From Tetramitus jugosus (lineage: Eukaryota; Heterolobosea; Eutetramitea; Acrasida; Vahlkampfiidae), in the NCBI GenBank assembly GCA_937625935.1, contig OW569348.1, forward strand, positions 372,001 to 436,000: a stretch of 64,000 nucleotides of DNA. The letters run 5' to 3'. Below are positions 38,043-51,622 of this stretch, one piece after another; the first letter of the stretch is position 1, and the number at the start of each line of letters is the position of its first letter. The notes beneath the pieces were generated by a model. That model was not told the origin of the DNA. It saw only the letters and a list, made by a program, of their open reading frames with translations, and made no database searches. Position numbers and translations under genes: made by a program.

Positions 38043-38342
38043 ATGAGCACGATAACAAACAATGCCCTGAGATCAAAAGTCATACGCTTGTATTTGGACT
38101 TACTGTTTACTTCAAAGGATGTGTACGCACAAATGCCTCTGTCCGAGAGAAGAAATCGCATCAAAAAAGCATTCCTGAAGAATGCAGATTTGAAGGACGA
38201 GAAACAGATCTCAGAAGCGCTGAACCGAGGATATTATGTACAGAAGGAGATGGAGGCTTTAATTGACTTGAGTAAATATCGAACCATGAAGCGTCGATAC
38301 TATAATCCATCGTCAATATTGGAAGAAGAGCTGAAATCATGA
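38043..38342 (+). CDS. ETFRF1: LYR-family protein, ETFRF1/LYRM5 type
   Basis: 99-residue Complex1_LYR protein. ETFRF1 binds mitochondrial electron-transfer flavoprotein and displaces its FAD, tuning fatty-acid and amino-acid oxidation. The sequence follows LYRM5 end to end: ALRSKVIRLYLDLLFTSKD, then IKKAFLKNADLKDEKQISEA, and VQKEMEALIDLSKYRTMKRR with the terminal RRYY. The LYR tripeptide reads LYL here; related LYRM5 proteins also deviate at this position. Length equals the family norm. No cleavable presequence, as usual for these small proteins. Confidence 0.88.
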   Translation: MSTITNNALRSKVIRLYLDLLFTSKDVYAQMPLSERRNRIKKAFLKNADLKDEKQISEALNRGYYVQKEMEALIDLSKYRTMKRRYYNPSSILEEELKS

Positions 38343-38378
38343 TAGATTTCTCTTGCTCACGAATCATCCAGTTTTATT

Positions 38379-39987
38379 TCAGCTTGAAAATGTTTGGATC
38401 GAGAGAGAAGGTGACACGATTGAGGAGTCGGCGATACGTTGCTGATTCACGTACAGTTTCAATGGTACATAAACCCTAATTGTATGATATTGACACAAAG
38501 TATTGCTATCACTATTATTACTGCCGTTGTCGCTGCTATCGATTGTTGTTTTGTTTTTGTTGCTCTTGAATACGGATGAATCAAATGTGATTGACTCCAT
38601 TCGCGGATCTGGTATCGATATGAGGTCATTGTCTCGGATCGTTGTTCCATGCATGTTGTAGATTGAGAGAGTACAAAATTGAGCGTTTTTGTCCACTACC
38701 AAGTAAACGCTGCGCATGTGAAAGTGATAAGAACAGTTAGTCATTCAAGATCCTCTCTGAATCAAGTCAAATATTAGTAATAATGTTAAACAACACACTT
38801 ACAGTGGTAGAGAAGTCGGGGTACTGAGCATCCTGATGACTCTGACAGTGAGTACCTTGTTCAGACATGGAGATGATAAACACTGTTCCACTTCAGAAAG
38901 TGTGACATCTTGTAAGCGGTTCTGAACTGAACAGTTGATAGTCTTTGGGAACTTGGATAGTGTTGCCTTTAGCTCCTTTTGTGACAGTTTACCCTATTGA
39001 TATCATTGCATTGGCTACATTAGTGATGATGCTGAAGTTATAATGTTGCTGTACAATATCTCTACATACCTTTGATTGTATCAGTTGCACAGATTGAGTT
39101 ATCAATTGCTCAATTTCTTGCAACTGTGTTGTACATTGCACAAGTGATGGATCAAGCTCTAAAGCCTTTTGGAATCCATGATAAGCTTCCTCATATCTCT
39201 CCAAATGTTTCAAAATCGTGGATCGGTTATAGTGCAAGTCCGGATCAGTTGCCGTACTTGGGCTCATCTCTGCCTTCTTGAATGCAGACAAAGATCGATC
39301 CAAATCCTCAATGTTCAACGAGTAGGCAATGTAGTGACTCAGATATGCATTTGCCAAAACATACCATGACTCTCCGTCCGACATGTCCAACTTGATTGCT
39401 TCTTTTGCTTTGGCCACACTCTCTTTGAGATTCTCTACTCTCATCTTTTGTAGCAATTGTTGCCTGACCATGGCAGGCATATGTTTTCTTTCATCTGCAC
39501 TGATTTGCAGCGTTGGATCAATTAACCTCAGGACTCTGGACAACTCTCGTAATGAGATCTTGTTGTTACATAGGGATAGAGCTGTTGAATAACAATTCTT
39601 GGCGCCAATGAGGTCATTCTTCTTCCAGAGGCAATGACCAAGCACATTCCACGCGTCCATCAATTGAGGATTCAATTTGACAGCTCTAGACAGTGCTTCT
39701 TCAGCGTCCTTGTTATACTCTTGGAACACCTCTTGTGCCTTTCCTCTCAGATAGTAAATCTTGGCTCTCTGTTCACTGCTGAGCAAATCGGAGCTATGAG
39801 AAAGATTGCTTGGAGAGCTAGCTTGACTCCAGTCTGGTAATTGAACCAAGATGGCTTGAACTTTGTTGTGAAGAAACTTTTGCTTTTCTTCGACCGAGTA
39901 GTGGTGTGTTTGTTGGAGCCATTGATACAGTTCATTCACTTGTTGCTCAATTGAGTCGGAGGTGCCTGCATTGTTATCCATTGTCAT
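38379..39987 (-). CDS. TTC5: Tetratricopeptide repeat protein 5 (TTC5/Strap), three exons
   Basis: TTC5 is a p300/p53 co-factor and, in animals, the ribosome-bound reader that starts tubulin mRNA autoregulation. Exons: 39071-side block 39070..39987, 38803..38993, 38379..38709, giving 479 residues. Introns of 76 and 93 bp have GTATGT and GTAAGT donors and AG acceptors, with phases that close. Residues about 75-300 form TPR helices (KIYYLRGKAQEVFQEYNKDA, AWNVLGHCLWKKNDLIGAKN, DLHYNRSTILKHLERYEEAY). The C-terminus is the TTC5 OB fold (KGKLSQKELKATLSK, VYLVVDKNAQFCTLSIYN, DNDLISIPDPRM, HTIRVYVPLKLYVN), interrupted by a Ser/Asn insert. The splice into the last exon uses GCGCAG; an earlier TTCAG was rejected because it runs into a stop. 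Confidence 0.9.
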
Positions 39988-40410
39988 TTTGCTTTCCTAG
40001 TTCTCTTCTGCGTGTTTCGCAATCACAAGCAGAGAATTTTCAGCGGGAAATTCCATCCCGCCATAAAGTGGCTACAGTTCTCACCTGCAAGTTGCTGACA
40101 CAACGATCATCTCTCAGAAAGGAGTCAACTAAGGTGCCATGCACCTAGTACACATTTTCATTCCTCCACGCTCTTGCTCCTTATCTAAAAAAATCAAACC
40201 CAAAAGATAGTTTTGGGGTCTTGCTGTTTCACCGACATTCTCCCAAGCAAAAATCAACGACAACCACCAGAAAATCGCTTTCGATATTCTACATACACAA
40301 AGTGCCGCCGAATCAATCAAACCATCAGCATCATCAAATATCTCTCCCTATTCGATCTCAAACACACAACAACAAACAACAAGCAATAAACAACAAATAA
40401 AACAATCATC
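39988..40410. promoter_or_regulatory. Divergent promoter between TTC5 and the TBC gene
   Basis: 423-bp head-to-head spacer. GCGGGAAA at 40043..40050 (reverse complement TTTCCCGC) fits the E2F consensus. It is the left arm of a short inverted repeat, GCGGGA ... TCCCGC (40043..40061). The right half is a CAA/AAC-rich leader ending at the ATG. Confidence 0.35.
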
Positions 40411-41877
40411 ATGATGAGCAGCAATGCCACCAGTAGCAACCCAACCACTCCCAAAAAACAATCATTGATTGGAAAGTTGTTCAAACGAACACCATCCACC
40501 AGCTCCTCAGCACTAGACAATACGATACCTCATGAGATGCAAGATGAAGAATTCTTGCGATTACAAGAAGAGAGTCGATTGCGTCAAAAGCAACTCATTG
40601 CTGAGAGTCTTCGGAAATCGAGTCACAACACTGATGCGATGCAACGAGAGAAGCACATTGCCAATTCGTTGAACACGATGAAGTCACTGGTCAGTCACTT
40701 GCAAGAAAAGTTTCCAGAGAGTGCCACTCTCACTGAAACCAATCTACCAGGCAATGAGATTGTTGGTCCATTGATATCCAAGGACGTTAGACATCAGATT
40801 GTCAAGGGAATACCACCATCTCTCAGAGGACCTCTGTGGAAATTTTTTATTGGAAACAAGCTCATGTTGAATCGAAATTTGTTTCAAATTTATTCCAATG
40901 TGGCGATCCCTGATGCGGCAAAGAATGGAATGGTGAGTCACGAGCCGAAGCGATTGAACTTTGATATTGATTTGGAGAGAACGTTTCCTGCTCTGAAATT
41001 CTTTCAAAAGGGAGGTCCCATGTATCATAGCTTTGTCTCTGTTTTGGAGTGTTATGTGAAGATGAGACCTGATGTTGGTTATGTACAGGGAATGTCCTAT
41101 CTGGTTGCGATGCTATTGTTGTACCTGGATGAGTTTGATGCGTTCATGTGTCTCGGTAATATGATACAGAATGGTTGTCTGTATGGATTGTACAAGATGG
41201 ACAGTGTAGATACAGTGGTGTCCAAGTTTGATCGTGTTTTGAAAGAGTTGTACCCTCATTTATCACAATGGGCCAAGAGGATAAAAGATGAGTACAATAT
41301 GAACATTATACAAGTAGTGATTGTAGATTGGTTTTTCACATTGTTTAGCAGGAGTTTGCCATTGGATATTGCTGCTCGATTATGGGACAATTATTTCCTG
41401 TGGTCATGCTGTGCCTATTGCAAGATGGGACTCAAGGACAATGCTCAAAAAATATCTCCAACAGTGAGTTTAACGATGCTAGGAGGCGAATATTACTTGT
41501 TTTCGGCCGCAATGGGAACGCTTCTTTACTTTGAGAAGAATTGTGAAATGTTGAAAATGGATCTGGACGTTGTTTTGTACTTTTTATCTCATGTAGCTCA
41601 CTTCCATACATTGAGTGATTTGACGGACGATGATGATCGCAATCGGTCCAGTCAAGACTCGAGTAGCACAGAAAACACAGCCCCTCCTAGATCCAATATG
41701 GAAACACGAGTCTTAAAGTTCCTCATGGATGGAAGAAGGGCAAACAAAGGCGGCAAATTATCAGGTAAGGATTACGAGTTGTTTGATGAGGCTGCATTGT
41801 TTGCTTCCATCGAGAATGTACAAAGCAAAATGACCCGAAAGAAGTTTTTAAAGTTTTGCAACGTCACGACTCAGTAA
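40411..41877 (+). CDS. TBC-domain Rab GTPase-activating protein
   Basis: 488 residues with a TBC domain from about 125 to 400 that stimulates GTP hydrolysis by a Rab. Entry motif GIPPSLRGPLWKFFIGN is followed by the catalytic arginine finger in DIDLERTFP (R190) and the glutamine finger in YVQGMSYL (Q226). DWFFTLFSRSLPLDIAARLWDNYF closes the domain. Both catalytic residues are intact, so it should be active. The layout resembles TBC1D12/14-type GAPs, but the Rab target is unknown. The N-terminus is Ser/Thr and charged helical, with no membrane or PH domain. Two tandem ATGs (40411, 40414) make the start certain to within one residue. Confidence 0.9.
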   Translation: MMSSNATSSNPTTPKKQSLIGKLFKRTPSTSSSALDNTIPHEMQDEEFLRLQEESRLRQKQLIAESLRKSSHNTDAMQREKHIANSLNTMKSLVSHLQEKFPESATLTETNLPGNEIVGPLISKDVRHQIVKGIPPSLRGPLWKFFIGNKLMLNRNLFQIYSNVAIPDAAKNGMVSHEPKRLNFDIDLERTFPALKFFQKGGPMYHSFVSVLECYVKMRPDVGYVQGMSYLVAMLLLYLDEFDAFMCLGNMIQNGCLYGLYKMDSVDTVVSKFDRVLKELYPHLSQWAKRIKDEYNMNIIQVVIVDWFFTLFSRSLPLDIAARLWDNYFLWSCCAYCKMGLKDNAQKISPTVSLTMLGGEYYLFSAAMGTLLYFEKNCEMLKMDLDVVLYFLSHVAHFHTLSDLTDDDDRNRSSQDSSSTENTAPPRSNMETRVLKFLMDGRRANKGGKLSGKDYELFDEAALFASIENVQSKMTRKKFLKFCNVTTQ

Positions 41878-42141
41878 TAAATGACTGCACTAAAAGTTGG
41901 ATCACATTAAGCGAGTCCGTGGACCAATGTTATCATTTCTGATCTTGTCGTTTTTTGATATTCAATGCTTCTATTTCCCCTTCACCCACCCTCACCTGTC
42001 ATTATTGTCCAACGAAAACAAAGCGCTTTTTTGTTTGTGCTGAAAAACTGCAACCAACCTTCTTTTTTTGTTGTTATCAGAACAATCCTACAAACACATT
42101 GTACATCATCATCCTCAACAACCAAACAACCAATACATAAG

Positions 42142-44713
42142 ATGAAAGGTTTTTTCGCCAAAAAACCCTCCAACAACTCTACGACATCCAACAACAACAA
42201 CAACTCGTTGCGTACTAGAAATCAAAGCTTTGATGACAGTAACGACGAAGATTCGTATCCTCCACCATCCTCTTCATCATCAACGTCCAACAACAACAAT
42301 AATGCTAATTATCCCAATGTGAATGACTCCAATGATTCCAACAATAACAATGGTAGTAATCCTGCTTCTTCTGATCAGAGACAACAAAAGGGAGCCGTCA
42401 TGTCCATGTTCAAAAAGGTACAAACAACACACTTTACTCAATCATTCACTTCTTTTTCCATCCATCCATTTATTATTATTGACACGTTTGGTAACATTTT
42501 ACATTTTACTTTTCATCATCATCTATAACCTATCACCTCTATTGATGCATATGTATATGATAGGGTTTAACAGCAGGTAAGCACAAGCTCTTACAGTCTG
42601 TTGGTAAGGCAGACAAGATTGAACACTCGGAGGACTACAATGTTCACAACAACTTGTACAAGGACAATGTCATTCATTACAAGGCAGTGGACAGACTGGG
42701 AAAACGAATGATCAAGTCATGTGAACAAGTCGCAAACGATGAACAAGCTCGTACGTATTCATTTATTGTTGTTTTGTTGTTGTTGTTGTTGAACAAACTT
42801 GCTATTTTTTTAAATGTTTTTGTTTTTCACTCAAATGATGATATTAACCATGTGTCATGATATTCTTCTTATGCTTGTGGAAAAACACACACAACCGGTA
42901 AATAGTGGGAGAGTCATTGATTAAGCAATCAGAGGTGCTTCAGACTCATCAGCGATTCAATAGACAAGTGGCTTCAGAGGGACTCGAATCACTGACACTG
43001 CTCATGCAATCTGTGGGTCAAGCGTTCAACATGCTCGGTTCTCTGCGTGAAAATTTGCAAACCAACATCTCTGTCGACTATTTGCAACAGGTTCACGAGT
43101 GCATTGAAGAGGCCAATGTGTGCAAAGAGGTCAAGGACAACTTTAGAGAGTGTCTCATGGAACAAAATGTTGAATTCAACAAATTGAAGACACTAAAGGA
43201 CAAGAGTACTGATCTGGTCAAGGTTAAGAATCAAGAGATTGTTCATGAGAAGAGAGTCAAGATCTCGGAGACTGTTGAATCGATGGCCATGAAGGAATTT
43301 GATTATCAAGAGTTGATTTTGAAGCGCGAGTATGCACGATCCATACAAGAGCTCGTCAACGCCTACAGAAACTATTTTTTGTCTGGTGCAGAAGTGTTGA
43401 ACAGTTTGGAGCAGGAATTGTTGGCAACAACGCTGCCACCTGTGCAGGAAACGTCTCAGAGAGCGTACAGCCTGCGAGAATTGGATCAAGTCATGTCCAA
43501 GCAGAACAATAACGACAATGGAAAGCCTGTGGCATCGCGTGCTGAAGTATTGGAGAAGAGACGAGTGTTTGGTGTTGAGTTGGCTGTTGTCAACAAGAGA
43601 GAACACTCGTACATACCGAGAATTGCGATCGAATTGATACAGTATGTGGAGCAGCAGGCACTGCAGGTGGAAGGTATTTTCAGAATGGCTGCCGGTGTTG
43701 CTGGACTCAACACACTCAAAAAATATTACGATGGTGGAAAACCGGTCGACTTGGAAAAGTTGATTGCGACAAAGGAGATTGATATTCATTGTGTATCATG
43801 TCTGTTGAAGCTCTATCTCAGAGAATTGCCATCCCCATTGTTGACATTTGAGTTGTATGAGCAATTTTTGGCTGCTTGTGCACAGGAGGACGAGAATGAC
43901 CAAATGAGAGAGTTGGCATCGCTGTTGCAACAGTTGCCACACCATAATATGCTTCTCTTGGATCGTGTGCTTCGCATGTTGACCAAGGTTGCAGGACAGA
44001 GTCAAGTCAATCTGATGACAACTTCCAACTTGGCCATTGTGTTTGGTTTGAACTTGTTAAAATCAACAGACGGCAACCCACTCAGGATTGCAAAGGACAA
44101 TGCCGCTGTGAACAAGGTGTGTGATTGCTTGATCAAATCATATTCCGGAAAGTTGAGCGGCACGTTCGCTACTCTCGCAGCGATAGCCAAGCAGGAGCGT
44201 GACAGGGAAATTAAGCAGGAGATGGACGAAGAGAGAGCTCATCCTACTGAGGAACAACCAGAGTACAGAAACACTGCCCCAAAGGTGATTTCTCCAGAAC
44301 ACTATTTGCCTCCTCCACCAAAGAATGTTGTGGACAATGCAAGCAGAAGACTGCCTGTACAACCTTCTGTCGCTCCCTATCAACCACAACAACAACCACA
44401 ACAACAACCCCAACAAGCACCACCACAACAACCACAGCAACCACAACAATACCAAACTGCACAACCTCCAAGACCAAATCTCCCATCGCGTCCAGTTCAA
44501 CCTCCATCACCAAGATCGCAACCAGCTATGATCATACCTCCTAGAGCACATCAAGCACAACCACAAACAACCCAACCCCCACCAGCAACTCAAAACAACC
44601 AACAGCAACAAATCTATCCAACCATGCACCAAGATTACTATGACTATGAATATGAAGAACAGCAGAGCTTCAATCCATATTCCTCGCCCTCCAGCCCCGA
44701 CGAATTCTTCTGA
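42142..44713 (+). CDS. BAR-RhoGAP protein, three exons
   Basis: Membrane-curvature-sensing GTPase-activating protein for Rho-family GTPases. Exons: 42142..42417, 42564..42750, 42906..44713, giving 756 residues; introns of 146 and 155 bp (GTACAA and GTACGT donors, TAG acceptors). The phases close across QA-LGESLIKQSEV. Residues 1-92 are Asn/Ser-rich. About 93-340 is a long-helix BAR-type domain, as in ARHGAP17/44 and SH3BP1 (GKHKLLQSVGKADK, VIHYKAVDRLGKRMIKSCEQ). About 375-570 is RhoGAP with the arginine finger in VEGIFRMAAG (about residue 412) and KLYLRELPSPLLTFELYE. The tail is Pro/Gln-rich (QPQQQPQQAPPQQPQQ) and could bind SH3 domains. Likely role: actin remodelling at curved membrane. Confidence 0.88.
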
Positions 44714-44785
44714 GACTAAGAAGAAGTGAGGATAGTGTACAATTATTACAACAAAATTTGATTATAAAAACATAAGTTATGAGTT

Positions 44786-47700
44786 TTATTCTTCTAGGAG
44801 TACAATTTCTCTTTCAAGAATACTTTGATCAACTGGCAGATAATAGAGCATTCCATCAGTGGTAGTGGCAAGAATGTTGTTGACCTTGTCTTGTTTGCAG
44901 AACGTAATGCACTGAATATCATTGGACAGAGGTTCGAAAGCATGCAACTCTCTCAAGTCATAGAGCTGTCGAATGACTATCGTCTTGTTCATGCCACCAG
45001 TGACGACGTACTTAGCATCTTGCGTAATGGCACAGGCTCTCAGCTTGTCTCCGACATCCATCTTGCTCAGCATGCAGCCATTCAGGTTGAACACGTACAA
45101 CATCCTTTGTCTCGAAGTGTGAATTACAATATGTCCCTCTGATGAAATCTTAACGAAGTCGATTGGATGGTTGAATGAAATTGTTCGTACGTAAGTACCA
45201 CCAAGCAACGTGTGCAGAATGACATGTCCATTTGCATCTCCTGAAACCACTGTATCAATGTCACTATTCACATCAACACAGGTAATTTCAACTTCATGAC
45301 CATATAAAATTTGCAGAGGCTGAGAAGACAGTGGTTGAGTGTTGCTTGTAGTTAAAGAGCTAACAGTACCAGTCTCAGAGCTAATACCAGTGAGAGATGA
45401 GCCAGTCGAGTTAGCTGATGCATCAATACTGTTAATACTCAATCTGCGACTCTTTCTCGCGTTGCCAATAACATTACCAACAGTCTTTCCAGCCTTTCTG
45501 ATTCTATGACCTGGTCGTTGATCCAGCTCCACATGAACAACACTATATACATTGACTGTTGCATCGATGGAGCCGCTGACCAGGAACAAGCCATCTTCAG
45601 AAGTTGCCATACATGTCACAATGTCCTTGTGATGATAAACTGTTTGTTTCACTTGCAATTTATCACTGATGTTTGAGCACTTGATACTCTTGTCAAAGTG
45701 ACCACAACTGAACAACCATTTGCCATCCTTTGTGCATGAATACAGCTTGTTGCTTGGCACGATGTCTGTGGCCAATGCAGATCCGATCTTGGTGGAGAAT
45801 ACTGTGTTGGCTCTCGGTTTCATCCAGTTGAAGATGAATAGTTGTCTGTTGGCATTGACCACATAAATGTTATTCATCTTCATGTCAGGGAATGTGTGAA
45901 CGAACAAGGCAGGCTTGCCACGATCCATATCGGTCTCAAAAACGGGAGTTGAGTAGAAAGGAATGAAACTATTGTCCCTCCAGTACAATGGCGCAACTTG
46001 TCGAGTACGAACAGCACGCTGAGGATGTGGCTTATTGAACAGTTTGGTTGGTGTCTGGCCAAAGTTTGAAATCTGAGTTTCAATGGACTTCTTCAATAGT
46101 GGATCATCAACTTTGTCCAAGTCGACTGATCCCTCATAGGTCAGATAATAGTAGACGTTGTACGCTTTTCTAGCTTCCTCACCTGTCTGCTTATATCCAA
46201 AGATTAGATCAATCCAATGATGCAAGTTTTCGGAGACATAGTCAGATTCGAGAGCTTCTCTGTTGATTCTGATGAATTCTTCGGGAGAGGAGGCCCATGG
46301 TGGAAGAACAGCATCTCCGAGATATTCTCTGTTTTGTTTTTGACCCAGATTGAGTTTGTTCAAGTTTCGTAGGAATTCTGGGCAATAGAAGAATTCAGGT
46401 GTAAGTTCCTTGCAGTCGCTTGGTGCCTTCATAATATTATTCCAGGTTGAAGGAATTGAATGGAACAGACGATCTGCCAAATCAAAGGAGCCTCCCTGTA
46501 ATTTGATACCCAACTCAGTAAATGGTTCCATTCGCAGTAGATAGAAAAGGACAGTACCCACTGAGCTGTAATGACTTCCAAAGTGGAATGGTGGGATATT
46601 AGGATCAATGAAGGACTTGTATCTATCATCCAACTGTTTCAATTTCGAATCCATGAGTGCACCAATTGGTCTTGACAGATCTCTGTAGACACTAGGATTG
46701 TTCAAATTGATCGTTTGGGATTCATAGTCTCTAATGACCCAAGGGAACACTGGATACTGGGTGAGATCGTTGTAGGTTCTGTTAGCTAGTGTATTAAGAG
46801 CCATCAAATAATCAAAATTGGAGATTTCTCTACGTTGCCACTTTTGGGTCAGCTTTGTCTTCTTCAAGAGGACACTTGGTGTCGAATTATAGGCATGTAG
46901 CTTCATGTTCATTGGTGATTGAGCAATAATGGCAGAGATGACACTATTCAGTTCTCCATTCTCGAAGTTGAAGAAGTAATTTGTCTTGTTCAGGAAGAAG
47001 ATTTCCATGGCAGTGTGTCGCAATAAGTATCGTCTCTTATACAACTCACTGATATGATCAATGTGCCACTTCTTGTTGTATTGAGTTTCGTTTTGCTCTT
47101 TTTTGGTGTTTGTTACAGGTTCATTGTCGTCATGAGTCACTATGAAATAGATATAGCTATTCGTGATTTCCAGGTTGCCCTTCACAATATCTAGAGGCAG
47201 AACCATTTCGCACGGAGCAATCAATACAGTTCGTTCTTCTGACTCTTTTTGAAGGCCAGTCTTTTCAGCTGCTTCCTCCTCCTTCTTTGATATACTCTCC
47301 CAGTCTTCCTCCTTTATAATTTGCTCTTCTATGACAGCACCAAAATCTTCATCATCAAAGTCGTCCTCCTCTTCTATTATTTCTTCCTGATTTTCTGTTT
47401 TTGGTTGCCTGACAAATGAGCTAGCCAATTCACTTGTACGTGATAGTAAGTCGCTTGGATTATCATCAAACTGACTTTTCTTTGAGACTGCTTCAGGATG
47501 GTTTGTACCGTTTGGATCGACAACAAGACGCATTCTCATTCTATGTTTGTTTTCAGTGGAGTCTAGTTTCTGGAAGATCATCTTCTTTTCTGATTGCTTG
47601 GCCCAAACACCACCACCAGAGAACAAATCTTCCTCTACCTTTGTCCACTCGTTCAATGTGATAACACCTAGTCTTCTCTTGTAATGTCTCCAGTTGTTCA

Positions 47701-50700
47701 GTCGTTGCAATTCAGAATAACATAGTAAACTCTTGCTCTGTGCTGAATCTTCAACAACTTTCTTCAGAATAGGTATGTCGCTGCTACTCTTCTTCTCTAT
47801 GCGTTGGATAATCTTTGTTTGCCTGGCTGTTACTTCAGCTACCGCTTTTTTATACATGTTACTAATTTCAGCTGCAACTTCCTGGAGAGCTGTTGCCATT
47901 GGCTCAGACTCCTTGACACAATCCCACTCATCTTTCAAACTCAAGATAAATTCTTCTGTATCACTCTCTTGTTCTATTCCGGTCAATTCTTTTGACATAA
48001 AGTCCTTCGCTCTCGGATCTATGAGTGTAGTCGCGAAATGAGACTTCTTTTTTCTTACTACTGCTTGCGCAATTGGCACAAGGTTATATTGTTGATATGT
48101 CAGAATTCTGTGAATCAGCGACGCAAGGATGTAGTATGATCTTCTGTTAGTTGTATCAGCATCCGTAACTTCATTCTTAAATATCAATTTAGGCACTCGA
48201 GTATGGTCAATATCTTGACAAAGTAGAGCCATAGTTCTAATGAAATGTACCTCGGAAACGATAGTTTTTTCGTCAAGGTGTTTCAATAAGAATAATTGCA
48301 TTCTGAACAAAATAGAGAACAGAGTTCTCTCGGGAATGTAGCCCTTGTTGGCCGTCAGATCACTTGCAAGATTGATGATTGTTTGGAAACCAAACTTTGT
48401 AGATCTGCCAAAACCTGTATAGTGCAATATCTCCATCACCTTATATTCCTTCAAACTCATCTTAATCAAGTAGTCAAATCCAAGCACAATATATTTGATA
48501 ACCTGGATCTGTCTCTCAAATATTTGCTTTTGGTGATAGTCTTCACTCTCATCATACTTGCTATTCAAAGCCTTCACAAGAATGGTCTCCTCAACGATTC
48601 TGATAATGTGAAACAGATTTCTCCAGAACTCCTTTTCCTTATCTGCTTCGATTTTGTTGATATAGTTGACAACTACGGGCAACAATTGATTAAATAGATC
48701 AATATTCAACATATCAGCATCAATTTCCTTTCTCTCAGCTACAACAGAAATAAATTGAAGGGTATCACGAACAACCTTCCATCCATTTTTCACAAGCAAC
48801 TGTTCTGATAAAACAACGATAAGAGTATCAATTGTTAAGGTTGTGACAGTTTTCATCAGTTTTTCTTCATCCTCTGTAGGGTTGCCCTGTGGTACCATAA
48901 GTTGAAGTAACCAATTTTGCCATCCAAATTGCTCAGCGAATACCAAACGATTATCGGCATTTGATTTTAGTAGTACATTGAAAGTGCGAAGTGCTCTCTC
49001 CTTATATTTAACATGTTGCTCGCTTATCAGTTGGAAAAACGGATGGAGGAGTGCAGGACGACAAATTTTCACTTGTTCGTTCGATACATCTACAGTAAGA
49101 CCAGCACTAACTTTGTAACTCACTCTATCCAAAAGAATTTCGAAAAGAGCAGTGAAGGTTTCATTCGTAAAGTATTGTTCGTCAAGGAATGAATGTTCCA
49201 TAATTAAGTATCCTCCATTCGTCTCGAACTTATACTTTCGATCGTTTGTAGTTTTCTCAATAATCTTGCCTAACACCTTTAGGGCAAATATTCTAACTGT
49301 TTTCTGTTCGTGCTTGAGCATAGAAAAGAATGGTACATAGAACTTTTCGTCAGATACCTCGTTGATCAATCCACTGACTTCTTCATCCAAAAGAACGAGC
49401 ATCCATTTCAAGATTTCAACAACCTGTTGAGCATCTTGACAATCAATACAGAACAGAGCGATTGCTTGAAGTTCTTCCTTCTTAACACCACCAACAAGCA
49501 TTAACTTCATAATTTCAGTGAGATGTAGTCTAAGGGTATGCAATTGCACATCCGATGGTCTGTTAGATGCGTTGTACGTGGCTACTGAATCTTTCTCTGG
49601 TTTGTACCAGAAGTAATAGCGCAGATTATCTAAAAAGTATTGAATTCCAAAAATTTCATGGAAGTAGTCAGGGTTTCGCGACACTTCTTCCTTCATGAAG
49701 ATCAACATGCTTTCATGAACTGAGAAATCCACTTTGATCCACAATTCAAAGTTAGTGAATATATCATGATAGATGTCCTTCAGAATAGGGTCTTTTGGGA
49801 AAAATGCGCATTCAAGCATTCCTTGCAGTGATTTCAACGTATTGAGATTGATATGTCGCGGATCCAATTCTGATAAAATAAATCCTAAAGTACAGAAGCC
49901 ACTATTCTGAATCATAACTTCTTGATTTGTTCGGCTGTACCTCAACATCTCACTCAAAAGAGAAATAATACTAGCACACATATTGTACTTGATGGTCCAA
50001 TCATCTTTCAAAAGTTTTAACAGTGGGAAGATGACTTCAACACCACCAATACAGTTCAGTGTATCTCTAACATTACGAGCAATAAACACTGTGGTTCCAT
50101 TTAAAATTCTTGCATTACTCTGTGCAGTTCTCTTATTGACTGCATTGTCAATAACAAATCGATCCTTTGTACATGCTCTCGGATTGTAAAGCAAAGCAAT
50201 CTTGGTTCCCAGTGACTCATAAGGAGAGAGATCAAAGTATTGTGGTTGTGCCTCAGACTTCTTAAAATTGTATTGGAAATCTGGACCACACTTATAAATA
50301 GTAGAAATTTCATAATGAGCCAATGGTTTGTCGAAAAATACAATAGGACCACATTGACCACAGAAACTGAACACAGAAACTGTGGAGCCATGATGTGGAA
50401 TATTCGTACCGAAGTGGTTGAATGATACGCATGAGGCTAGTGGTGGATATCGCAAATCTGCCTTCTCCTTCAGTTCTCCATCCACAAAAAACTGCAACTC
50501 GCTTGTCGCAATAAATTTCTTGTTCTGAGTGAATGAAACGTAATACCATCGATTCGTATGGAAGAAGTGGTTCAACACAACTCGAGTGCTCTTTCTTCCA
50601 CTGTTCACTTGCACAACGGCGTGATTTCCCTTGAAGTAAAACTCGAGACCATTTCCCTTTGCGTCAAACAGAGAGAAAAAGCGATAATTTCCATTTTGTG

Positions 50701-51622
50701 TTGTTCTTTCAATTCGAATCCAGGAAGAGAATGTATAGCCAGCAGTTGGGAAATAGAATTCATCTGCCTGTAGTCCGCACTCGACACCATCAAAATTGAA
50801 AAAGCTACTAGGACAGCTGTTCATTGTCATCTTTCGAGTCACATCCAACAAGAATTGAGACAGGTCTGGATCCAGTCCACTCTCCTTTTCATCTCTCAAC
50901 AATCGTAACAAGGCTATGACAAATCAACAACACGATTGTGAGTCAATCCGTTCAATTGAATAGACGGGACACAGTGTGAAAAACAACATACATTTCAATT
51001 CTTTGACAGAGATACTGTACGATCCCAAAATACCCATTAATTGAATCAATTTGTGCTGAATACCAAATGAAAATTGATGATCTTTCCTTGAGAGCATGTC
51101 AATAATTCTGTGTGTCAATCCATTCATGAAACAAAATGCTCTATCAGTAGTGCACTCTTCCAATAAAATAATAAATCGGTCCAAAAGATCCATTTGACCC
51201 TGTTCTTCCAAAAAGAACAACATGTTGAACATGACTGACAGAGCTTTTGGATTACGGAAAATGTAATTGCTTTGTTCGTTGAATCGACCATTTACCAACT
51301 ATAAAAACAATTATAACAATCAATGGAACAATTGTTCACAACATGAACAAAAAAATGTTGAGTACAAAATGGCACACGTGCAATAAAAAAAAAGTCAAAC
51401 GACACTACGACACGCTGAAAAAAACACACTTACACAATCAAACAGAATCTGCAACAAGTAATTTTTCGCTTGTTCTGTTGGTGCAAAATAGGAAATGTAC
51501 TGGGAGAGTTGTGTTTCATCTGTACATGCCAACAACTGATTGATATCGATCGCATTGGCATTGGTAGCCAGTGGTCTTGCAGGTAGTTGTTGCTGAAGAC
51601 GTGGTTGAGAACGTGGGTCCAT
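44786..51622 (-). CDS. Giant BEACH-WD40 protein, neurobeachin/LRBA-like, three exons
   Basis: 2207-residue vesicle-traffic scaffold. Exons: 51434..51622, 50992..51298, 44786..50913; introns of 135 and 78 bp (GTAAGT and GTATGT donors, TAG acceptors) with phases that close. Order of domains: short N-terminal helical part; a concanavalin-like domain (about 216-330, FSSWIRIERTTQNGNYRFFS); a long armadillo-like/DUF4704 region (about 400-1250); a BEACH-associated PH domain (about 1398-1496, VLIAPCEMVLPLDIVKGNLE); a BEACH domain (about 1520-1793, QRREISNFDYLMALN, FHFGSHYSSVGTVLFYLLR, KQTGEEARKAYNVYYYLTY); and C-terminal WD40 repeats. The set matches neurobeachin/LRBA and Dictyostelium Lvs proteins. 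It is expected in lysosome or contractile-vacuole membrane traffic. The ATG is at 51622. Confidence 0.93.
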